This document shows positions 44,997-55,307 of a DNA stretch of 64,000 nucleotides, one piece after another (position 1 is the first letter of the stretch; each line of letters opens with the position of its first letter). The stretch comes from Linnemannia schmuckeri (taxonomy: Eukaryota; Mortierellomycota; Mortierellomycetes; Mortierellales; Mortierellaceae), in assembly GCA_029449235.1 (NCBI GenBank), contig JANATG010000022.1, positions 434,001-498,000 of the forward strand. Reading direction: 5' to 3'. The position numbers and the translations under genes are program-made. Below the pieces are notes generated by a model. It saw nothing but the letters and a program-made list of their open reading frames with translations, made no database searches and was not told the origin of the DNA.

Positions 44997-47900
44997 CTAC
45001 TTCCCAGCTGTCTTCGAAGAGGATTGCTCCAAACTCGAGACAGTCGACGACCGTTTGTGTTGCCTTTTGGACGGAGGGGCAGCCTTGGTGGAGCCACCAG
45101 CAGCGGTCTTGGTCGAAGTGGGGCCATTGGCGGAGGAGGTGCCAACAGTTCCCGAGCTCGTACTGGATCTACTGCTGGGCTCCTGCTTCCAGGGCATGGT
45201 TCCATCCGGGGCGATTGGGTGGATATAATCTGGGCGCTGCTGGTTGAAGAGATAGCCCTGTATGATGTTGGCCATATTTCCAGCCGCCATAATATCCCTG
45301 TGGTGGTAGACTTGGCAGTGGGAACAGAAGAATCGTCTAAGATCCACTTGCGCGACGAAGAGACCACATGCCGGGCACTTCTTGGATGTATAATATTCGT
45401 TTAATCCTACAACGATGTACCCAAGAGAGCGCGCCTAATGAGAAGTATGAAGGCATTGTATTAGTTACTTGATCATGCACAAACACAGTAGTAGCAGTGT
45501 TTTTTCAATATTAATAAATAAACACAAGGCAATGCTTACCAAAGGTATAAAGTAGGACAGGAAAGTGGAGTGCAAAGATGTCAGTTCGCTCTTGGTGCCA
45601 AACTTGCCCAACCCTACACCAATGGTGACAGGTTTGGAGGGGTCGCTGCGGATCCCGAGTCCTCCTCCCACAATTCCAAGCAAACGGTGAGCGATAAGTT
45701 GGAACTCGCCGTGGAGTGCTCGTTGCATGTCCCATTGATGCCTTTTGTACTTGGCATCCGGACCATTGTAGAATCCCTTTAGCTGCTCCTCCACGCGCTC
45801 CAGCTTCTTGATGTAATTGATGACATTCGACGAAGAAACTCGCAGAGGGGGCAGATATGTCTCAATATCCGCTACGGATCTGTCCTGACCGACCGGCGTG
45901 CTGTCTTTCTCGCTCTTGGCCCATCTGCGAAATTTGAAAGTTGGTTGATAAACAGCCTTGGTTTTCACAGCCAGATTGAAAAAAACTGGTCGTGGTGATG
46001 GAACTGAGCTGGCTGTGGAGGGTTGGGCCGAGGTTGTTGACAAGGAGACGTTCTGTGTAGATTGAGGAGCCGAGTCGTTAGAAGAGGAGCTGAAGGATGT
46101 ATTATGAGCTGTAAGTGATGATATCGTGGTCGATGATTGGGAGGCTGGTGATGTTGACACAAAAGCAGGAACCAGATGTTCTGAGGCGACAATGCCTTCC
46201 ATGTCGTTGGGGGACAGATCCTTGACAATCTCCTTGTCCTTCGACCTCTTTGCAAGTTCCACGGGAAGGTGAGCGAATCCTCCAATAACACAGGCTTGTC
46301 CGGCATCTAGGGTCAACGTCCTGATGTCCTTGACGTCAACTCCTGGCCAAAATCACTGAATATCCTCCTTGCAGGTGAGCACGTTTTGAATCTTCTGCAA
46401 ATAATAGTCGGTGCCGCCCATTGTCGAAGTCAGTCTAGGTGGCAATCGATCTTCTCTCCAACGACGATACCGAACATCCTTCAATTCGCGAAGCTTGAAT
46501 GCTTGTAACTTGACTCGGGACCCATCTGTGAGAATCGACCCTCGAAGAACATAACCCCTCTCCTTGTACTTAGCAGGGTGAAAGTCGTCCTCCTTGTCGG
46601 CCTCCTTGTCGTCCTTCCTGGCCTTCTCATCTTCTGGCAGGAACTGCTGCAAATGAAAGCGAATGTCATCCAGCGTCCACATCTTGACAACTGCTCGGTG
46701 GCCGGCCTTCTTTTTTCTGCTGGTCAATCTCTCCGAGCCAACATCGCAGATGAAACGCTTGATGATAAAGCCCGGCTCCTTGGATCCAATCCAGCTGTCG
46801 AGGTCATCAATTGAGCAGAGTCTGGTGTTGTCCTGCAGGGCAAGCTCACAAAGATTCCGCTTCAGTACCTCTCTCTTCCAAAAGAAAGCCCTCAACTCCC
46901 GTTCCGAAAATGATACAAACGGCTGCTGTGAGGTAGTGATAGGTACGATCCGTCTGCTGTTATTAGTGTGTTTGTTGAGGGACAAGAAGTTTTCAACGGC
47001 TGAGATCTGCTCCTGGATCCGGATATCAATACTGGCTTCCAGTGTGCCTTTCTGCTGCATGGTCTGGACCGATAGGGAAAATAATCAGTGTTAGAGATAC
47101 TTCTAGTAAGACGCCCATAACAAATATAAAAGGTACTTCAAGGCAACATACCTTCTTGTACAGTTCGTAGGTCCCGTTGCGATACATCTTCTTGAACTCC
47201 ACGGCCAGCTGACCTGCCACAGATCGAACGAGGCATGTAGGAGTGTAGGGCATCTTCACACCGATTTCATCTCGTCTCCGAAGGGGTTTGTAGAAATGGC
47301 CAGCGATAAGCCAATCGATGAGTTAGTTGACAACTACCCCGGCGCTGGTCTTCTTCTTGTCCTTGGCCTTATCCTCATCATCGTCCTTGTCCTTGGGCAA
47401 AAAATCTCTCGGCCCAAATCCCTTCAAATCCCTTTCCCTGGGATAATTGCCGAAATACAGAAAGATATGGAATGCGAGTAGAAACTTCTCCTGATTACTG
47501 ACCTTATCGTCTAGGTCGGAATTGCTCTGTCTCTTAGTGTTGGCGGCGTCCCAATCCTCGTCTTCATCCCCATCCTTGGGCTTGATCCGTTCAGACAGGT
47601 GGTCGAGGATCTGCCGCTCAGTATCCGAGATTGCATCTCTGCGCGCTTTGATGCGCTGCTCTTCTGTCATAGCCTGCTTTTCTGCCAACAACTTGATCCT
47701 GAGGGTCTCCTCTGCGGAATCCATCCGAATGCGTAGTGTCTCTACAAAGACACCAATAAGACGCTGGGCCTCGCGCTTTTTGTCGGCCGCCAGGCGAGAA
47801 CACTCCTGCAGACACTCCACCACTATACGTTGTAGATCGGATGCGAGTAGACTGGGCGTGGTTGAAGAGAGTGAGGCGGATCCTGGTGTAGTCGAAGGGG

Positions 47901-49581
47901 GCGTTGTCGATGATGTGTATTCACTCATAAACACTCTCTTCGTATTAGCGTTGAGAGTTCCGACCTCGAGGCCGACTGATGGATGACGCCAGTCAAGCGA
48001 CCGAACTAGGTCAACCTTCTTCATCTCCGTCAAGGGTTTCTTTGCCGAGACAGGCGCCTTCTCGACGCTGGTCTTTGGCTTGGTGGAAGTCGGCTTGTTG
48101 TTTGTTGTCTCGAGGGGCTTCCTGTAGTATTTCAATGTGAGCTGCTTAATGCGAGGAGGTGGAGCATTGGACTTCTTTCGAGTCCGTTCCTGAAACGAGA
48201 AGCGCTCACGGTGACGAGGAATCCTTGTCCTAGGCAAAGCTGGGTGGCCACTATCCTCAGATTGCAGAGAAGGAGCTCCTGTGTCCTTGGCTACATTGGC
48301 TGGAGACTCCATGGGGCGATAACGATTGAATGAACGTGGAACTCGAACACGCACAATCGGCTCTTCGACAGGCCTAATAACGTACAGCGGAAATAAGAAA
48401 CAATGAGACAAGCTATTCACAATAAGGTATATTGCAAAGCAGATAAAATGTTAGATTTTTCAATTTACCTTGGCTTAGCTTCGCTTCCTTTGACATCTTT
48501 AAGAGACTCGCGCTTCTGGCATAGGTCTAGAAATCGCTTCTGCAGAGCATGATAAACTGCTTGCGTGGGATTCGGGCGGAACGGATCCATAACTTGCTGC
48601 TGCTTCATCTCGATAAAGACCCTGATCGAATCGTTGAAAGTCGCCTCCTGCTTGTTTTTAGTGATGACGGTAAGGTCGGACAGATAAGCAGCAACAATCA
48701 AACGGGGATCTATTTCAAAAAGAAAAAAAAGTTGTGGTTACAATACAACTTAAAAAAAGATATTAGAATAACGAGGAAAGAAAGAACGTATTAAGCACGA
48801 CGTTACCTGAAAGTCTTCAAATCCCCTTTATCACACCAAAGTAACTGGCAGGTCCGAGCCCTTTGATATTGCGTTGGTAGTCATTCTTGGAGACGACCGC
48901 AAGCGTCGTAAGCTGCGCACGGGATAGACCAATCGTTTTGAGCATGTCAGGTAGAAAATATACCAGAATGACAGTTTTGGAGACGGGCCGCCATAGAATG
49001 AGGATGTTCACGTATCCCAGCATGTCTGAATCGCCTGAGATGATAATGTCGCCTGGTTGTGCATCGCTAGCAATCTTGACGTTCGCCTCGGTATCACAGA
49101 TCACAACAATCCACTCCTGCCCGCGCATATGTTCAGCAAAGTCCTGCCTGCTATCGAGACTGCAGTAAAATGACGATCCGAGGTCCCTCTTGATGTCGCT
49201 GTAATGCTGCTTACGTATTCTTGAGCCCTCGTCGATCCTGTTCTCGAAGGTATCCAGCCTGCCCGAAAGCTTCTCAATCACCTTCTGTCGTTTTGACTCG
49301 CGCGTTTCTGCCGTGGCACTCTTTTCAACCGCCTGAGGGCCATCGAGGTATAAAGTCATGTTGTTGTTCTTACCAAATCGCTCAATTTCCTTCTGCAAGA
49401 TGCTGTGCGCCTCCTCCTTCGAATGCTTGGAGTATGCGTTTCTGATCGCTGGGAAGCAGGAGCCAAGCACATCAAAACGCCGTCGACCGGTGGTGGAGAG
49501 GCTGCTGATGACATTGTGATAAAGCTCGACAGGGTTGTAACCCTTCCACCGAATGAAAGGAAGCCAGTCAAAGAGACCCAT
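44997..49581 (-). pseudogene. XPG/FEN1-like nuclease fused to Fanzor/TnpB-like RuvC, with three in-frame stops
   Basis: Exons 49581-48807, 48709-48469, 48373-47152, 47063-45540 and 45434-44997 sum to exactly 1,400 codons. Residues 1-254 look like an XPG/FEN1 nuclease: MGLFDWLPFIRWKGY, RRFDVLGS (D37), LYLDGPQAV (D80), CDTEANVKIA (E165), ISGDSDMLGY (D184, D186), VSKNDYQRNIKGLGPAS (D234 plus an H2TH-like motif). The middle is low-complexity and coiled-coil. The C-terminus looks like TnpB/Fanzor: RuvC-I LTLDAGQ (codon 999), TIGVGLGKFG, Glu in GLNEYYTSKKCP (codon 1267), zinc finger CPAC-x13-CSHC, and RuvC-III HHRDIMAAGN (codon 1301). In-frame stops at 48819-48817 (TGA), 47325-47323 (TAA) and 46355-46353 (TGA) argue for a recently dead copy. 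A weak upstream donor could avoid the first. Domain calls are by motif only. Confidence 0.7.
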
Positions 49582-50277
49582 GTTCTGACAAACGACACAT
49601 AGGTGAAGGAAGGAAGAGTAGTGAGAGAAGAAAGAAGAGTGATATGGGAAGAAAGACGAGTAGTGGAGGGAAGTCTTGGCAAACGCTGGGTTTTATGTAC
49701 AGAGCGATGGTACACGGGCTGATTATTTCCATTAAACTTGTCCTTTGTAGGGACTGTTTAATCGTCCCCTTTCTCAAAATGGGTTTATGCGCCCATTCTC
49801 TTCCAACCCTTATAACGCGTGTTGTTTTTAATAAAGTGAGTTATGAACTATAAAAAAAATTTCCAACCCTTAGCTCTTTCTCCTCTCCTTTCACTCTATT
49901 TTTTTTTTGTGTCCACTCTCAGTCCTCTGTGATCGTTGTATCATGCTGAGTGAACCAATGATTTCCTTGCTCTGTTGCCACCAGGCATCTCGCATGAATG
50001 CAATCCAAGGCTGCAATGCGGGAAATCTTTTTTTTTGTATTTCTTGTCACCATTGCTCACCACGAAAATGTGTAGTGCTATGCCTGTCTCCTGAACTTTA
50101 TTTTCGAAAAAAAAATGGTTCGTTTTGGTTTTTTTATTGCCATGCTCCCTTGCCGCACTCTTTCTTTGCTTTCTTCCTTGCTTCCTCTTCCCGCCTCCTT
50201 CCTTGTCCTTTGCTCTTCCTTCTCGCTCCTCATCTTATTTATCCCACTGCGAACCCCTTTCCATATCCCACCTGAAC
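49582..50277. other. Divergent spacer between XPG-Fanzor gene and MULE transposase
   Basis: No exon is seen. It contains a direct-repeat segment at about 49757-49812 that resembles 53258-53320 (shared core ATGGGTTTANGCGCC). It would hold both promoters if the two genes belong to one element. Confidence 0.45.
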
Positions 50278-53171
50278 ATGGCTGGACTGAGAATGCGGGA
50301 TATCTTCCTTGCGCCTGAAGATTTCGACCCGTTACTGCCCGTTGAGCCATATTCCTTTCCCCCAGAAGTTGGAGAGTGGACGCGAATATTCACTGGTGAA
50401 GAGTTCAAGTACGAAAACTGAGCAGTCGCATCAGAACTTTCTATCACTAGAACAAGTACAAGTACTATGATTAATAAATGTCTGCTTCTTTATTTTCTCT
50501 TACCACAGGTTGTTTTGGCGCAATGAACGGATCGCTATGCAATTTGAACATTGTTCAGAGAGCAACACTAGAGACCTTACGTCAACGAAGCGCGCATTCG
50601 ATAAAATGCTCCCAGTCTACAACGCAACAGCTGGCGGTGCCTCTGGTGCGCGATGACAGTATGACTGGAGCTTTCGATTTCGGTGCAGAAGATATCGAAA
50701 ACCAAAAGAACTGGCCATCAAACGAGAGTCTGTTGGCACAGCCTGCCTTGCGGAAATTAGGATGCAGAAGCTCGTACTTCAAGACAAAGTGAGAGTGGTG
50801 TATTCACGGGTTTATAATCATGAAGATACACCACAAGAGAGAGCATCACTACCCATGGCCAAAAATGAGCTTGATTGGATCAAGGCCAGGGCTCTGGAGG
50901 GCTTGGACCGGAAGGCTATCAAGGCGCGATTGCGTTTGAGTAAGGAAACCATGAACAAGGTAAATATTTTTTTTGTTGTTTTTGCATTACCAGACTGCTT
51001 CGTTTCCCTTCCTCCCCTCCCTTATTTTTGACTGTAACTGACTGCATTCAAATCTAACTGTTATTATACACACAGCTCGAGCAGGAAGGAACCCGAGGCC
51101 CTATACTTCCTTGCATGTACATGCCCTACGGAGATGTAAGAAAAGCCCAATATCGACTGAAGATTCAGGATTCTCGGAAGTCGCAAGATCCTACGGTTAG
51201 TGTAAGCCTCTGGCTTGATTCAATCAAGGAGGGCGGCGGCAGAGCAATGTTTATCAATGGGGTCCTGAATTTGAACATCACTTTGTGTTTGCTTGGTGTA
51301 CTAAACTCCAGTTAAGGGCATGTACGAGTAACTTGTTAGCTTCTTTTTATTATTTAATATTTCTGAGAAACTTTTAGGTCCTACCTGGGCCTAATCAATC
51401 ATTGACCATTTTGGATTATGGGCAACAACAAAGGCATTGTGTGCATGAACTCCACACACAGAGTAGTCAAGTCGCTGAGACCAGACCCAATAAACAAAAA
51501 AGTTCATGAAACCGCATACTTGTTCACTATTCTTGTCAAGGATCGGTACGCACACTCCGGGTACCGATTGCGTTCATGGTTTGCAACTCTAAATCCATGT
51601 AAGTGCGGTTCTCTTGCTCTTTTTCGTTTTTGTCCTTTCCAAATCCGACATCCATACTCATAATGTCCGTTTCCATTATACAACAGTCATTTATTGAGAA
51701 AATGGTTGACATGGCTCAAAACAGGTTGCGGCCTGCAGGCTACCAAGTTCATGGTTGACTGTTCTATCACGGAGACCGAAACTCTAAAGCAGGTTTTTCC
51801 TTCATTGGAAATTTATTACTGCTCATTTCATGTGGCTCAAGCGTGGGAGCGAAAATTACGCGGATTGGTCGGGATGATTGTGGTGAGTGAAAAAGACAGT
51901 CTGCAATTTCTGGTGCTGTGCAAAATGGGCTATCTGTAAAATGCCCACCTTCCTAAGCCCTCCTTTTTTTGCATGTTTAGGAGGAAGGCATGAAAGAGAT
52001 GCGAAAGGGGTTGAATGCCATTCGAAATGCAAATTCTGATGCCCAGCTCCAGCAACAATGGATTACCTTTCAATGTACATATGCAATACATACAAAATGA
52101 TCGACTATATCAACAGCCAGTGGATGAAACCGGAGAAACTGGTCAGATGGACCCTTTACCATCGAGGGGTAAGGCATGGTGATGTTAACATTTTTTACTT
52201 CTCTTTTTTAACAAACGCAACAGACCAATTGAACTAACTTAATCGTATTCTTCTACGTCAACAGGATTACCAGCATATCAACACGAACAATTTCGTCGAA
52301 AGTTAGCATAAGAGCTTAAAGAGACAGCACCTGGGATATGAACGCGATCTACTCGGAGATGATCTGATCTATTTGCTAACAGGTGTGGTCGATATTGACT
52401 TCAGGTCCCACCATTACAAAGTTATGCATGGATTGGAACCTATAGTACTCTCGGAATACGACAGGAGTGTAAAAGCAAAGACATTAGAGCTGCCTTTTGA
52501 TATAGCCAAGAATATGATCACAGAGGTAAACGATGACAAAAGGTAACTAATATTTTCAGCGTTGATGCTGCTATCTATAAAATTCCCTTCTAATGCATTT
52601 TTATAACGTTTGCATTATAGATTTCGGTGAGGTCTTTATATCACCAGATATCAAGTACGATGTCATGGCAAACACCGAAGCAACTCACCTTCTTTCCTGC
52701 TTCTGCATGAGTTATGTCCATCACCGCGTGCCATGCAAACATTTGTACTTGGTATCACGGATCTATAATGACATGAAGATCTGTTTCAACGGAAGTGATA
52801 TGCCTTCACCGAATCTAACCATCCCTGCCGACAATGGCAGAGATAGCGACGATAGCGATGACAGCGACGAAGAACTTTCTCCCAGATTAAAGGCGATGTT
52901 GTCGCCATCACTTGTATTGCAACTTGAGGAGGTCAGGGCTGAAAAAAAAGAAGCCGCAAGAAAAGCCAGGGAGAATGACCGAGTAGTTGCGTTCAAGGAG
53001 TGTGAGATCAGAATGGTTTCTTTGCTAATGATGATGGGCGATGAAGCGAAAGCCATAAAAAGGAGAAAGTGCACTCTTCCTTACTTTCAAAGCACGATTG
53101 CAGGGCTCGAGCGTACTCTTCTTGAGATGAAGGGCTTGAACACTGTCAAAGCAGGTCGAACTTGCCAATGA
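50278..53171 (+). pseudogene. MULE/MuDR-type transposase with SWIM zinc finger (decayed)
   Basis: A multi-exon transposase relic. Exons include 50278-50408 (MAGLRMRDIFLAPEDF), 50509-50959 and pieces at about 51075-51250, 51380-51600, 51690-51880, 51980-52170, 52265-52545 and 52620-53171. Family features: GIVCMNSTHRVVKSL (catalytic Asp position occupied by Asn), the YLFTILVKDR block, FMVDCSITETE (second Asp), CSFHVAQAWER (C-x2-H motif), and a SWIM finger CFC...VPCKHLYLV. Decay: TGA at 50654-50656, TAG at 52304-52306, an apparent one-base loss near 51557 and another frame change near 52085. The SWIM-MULE assignment is from motif order. It lies between two XPG-Fanzor copies. Confidence 0.75.
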
Positions 53172-53257
53172 ATAAATTGATAATGTCAAATGAGCCTGTG
53201 TAAAATTGAGCTTGAAGATTATTCCAAATTGGGAATAATTTCGCTCGGCTGTCAATT

Positions 53258-53320
53258 TCGCCTCTTTCCTAGAATGGGTTTAGGCGCCTATTGTCTCGTA
53301 CCTGGGAGCCTTTATTACGT
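53258..53320. repeat. Direct-repeat segment right of the MULE relic
   Basis: Contains GAATGGGTTTAGGCGCC, similar in the same orientation to AAATGGGTTTATGCGCC at about 49772. With it, it brackets the MULE relic. Confidence 0.45.
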
Positions 53321-53419
53321 CACCGAAGCAACTCATTATAGCAGCCACTGCCCTCTACACTGATGCATGTGTGCGAAAACTAGACTAATTTCTGGACACC
53401 TTTTCGGGCCGTTGTACAT

Positions 53420-55044
53420 CTACGCTCGAGGTAGTCGCCGTCCTCTTGCGGCGCCCTTACTCGGATTGGCGTTATTGGTGGCACTGTTCGAGGCCGTACT
53501 TGAGGCGCTGCCAGCGGTGGTGGTGGTGCTGGTGGTCCCGGAACTATCGAGTTGAACTTGATCCATCATCGCGCTTCGCCTTCCAAGGAAGGGAGCCGTC
53601 CCCGGCCATGGAGTGGAGATAATCGGCGTGTTCTTGGTGCGCAAGGTATCTCTGGATGATGTTTCCCATGTCCTCTGCTGCCATGATGCCATGATGTCTT
53701 GATAGTGATATACATGACAGTGTGGGCAGTAAAAGTGTTGCATGTCGACCTGGCGCACAAACAGTTCACATCCAGGGCACTTCTTACTTGTCTGCAGCCC
53801 AAAGATGAGAAGCTGTACACGGAAGCCGTCTGTCCTGATAGAGCCCCTCAACACGTATCCTCGTTTATCACAGTTCAACGCGTATTTCAACAAATTCAGC
53901 AAAAAGCGAACGAAAAAGCTAAAAACACACTATCAAATTGCCTAGACCTAGTGCCTTGCGCTTGCTTCCAGTGATCGTATCTCTGCATGAGATCATCAAA
54001 ACGAAGGCGACATGAATCAAACACAATTTGAGAAGGAGTCTGAATAACTACAGGTTCGATCCGGGTCTGTAGCTGGTCGATGAACACTCGCATAGAGGTT
54101 TCAAAGATCTCCTGCTGCGTGTTCCTTTTTACGACCTTGCCATCCTGTAGGTACGCCGACACGAGCCTCCGAACAGCTATTCTAAAAGAGAAAAGGTAGC
54201 GATTAGAATCCAACATAAGGAGGTTGTGAAAGACTCCAAATAAAAGACTTTTTTTTTTTGACAAACTATACCTGGTCTGTGTCCAATAGCCTTGATGATG
54301 GAAAAGTTGGTTGCCGGACCAAGGGAGTAGATGTTCCTCTGGTAGACATTTCTCGAGACGATGGCCAGTGCAGTGAGCTGGTTCCGGCTGAATCCGACAG
54401 ACTTGGGGAGGTCTAGCATATAATAGGCAAGAACTACATTCTGTAAGGTAGGCCGCTAGAATGTTTGGACAGATGTGTAGGCCATTATGTCGCTGTCCGA
54501 GGAGATTATAATGTCTCCTGGCTGGGCATCTCGGGCGATAGAAACATCTGCCTCCGTATTGCAAAGTATAACAGTCCAGCCGATACCTCTCATGTACTCC
54601 GGAAACTGTTGCCGACTCGACAAGGACCAATAGAGCGACGAAGCAAAGTTTTTCTTGATGGTGATAAAGTGCTGTTTCCTGATCCTGAGACCCGCCTCCG
54701 TTCGTGATTCGAAAGTATCCATGCTAGTAGAAAGAGCGTCCAACACCTTCAACCTCCCTGCCTCTTGTGACTCGGCCGTGCTCTGCTTCACTACTGCCTG
54801 CAGACCAAAGAGGTATAGCGTCATGTTGAGATGGCTCCCAATCTTTCCGCTTCCTTTTGCAGGTTCTGCTGGCACCGTCCTGAGGATGTTTGGAGTAGGC
54901 ATCCCTGATTGTGGGGTAACTGGTGCCGATGACATCAAAGCGGCGTCGTCCGGTTGTTGGGATGCTGACGAGTATGGTGTTGTACAACAAGACAGGGTTG
55001 TACCCCTTACGGCGAATGAAAGAGAACCAGTCGAAGAGCCACAT
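53420..55044 (-). pseudogene. Second XPG-Fanzor copy, internally deleted and frameshifted
   Basis: Starts MWLFDWFSFIRRKGYNP, parallel to the copy at 49581, then keeps RRRFDVIGTSYPTIRDAYSK. A frameshift follows near 54880. The frame resumes at MTLYLFGLQAVV (Phe replaces the Asp of LYLDG), then ILCNTEADVSIA, IISSDSDIMAY, a TAG near 54458 where the other copy has Trp, and SRNVYQRNIYSLGPA (Val replaces the conserved Asp). After AVRRLVSAYLQDG and FETSMRVFIDQLQ, two large deletions join RGYVLRGSIRTDG directly to TSKKCPGCELFVRQVD. The RuvC-I Asp and the Glu region are missing. The zinc-finger end CPHCHVYHYQDIMAS remains. It is clearly non-functional. Confidence 0.75.
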
Positions 55045-55307
55045 GGTGCTGGGGCATGTGCTTTTGGGTTGGAAGAAAGGAATATTGAAAAGGATTGTTG
55101 TTTGCTGAAGTTGCATTCAAAAATAAGTTGGTAAGAGTAGAGAAAAAGGTTGGCTAGGGGAAACGCGAGCTTAAACGCGTCGATGCCTTATTGTCCAGCT
55201 TCTTAAGTGCTTATTTTCCGCAATAATGGCGGCCAATGAGAGAATCAAGCGCGTCTTTTTGAACGCATAGAAAAGAAAGAAAACTACAGCTTTTTTATGG
55301 TGTCAAT

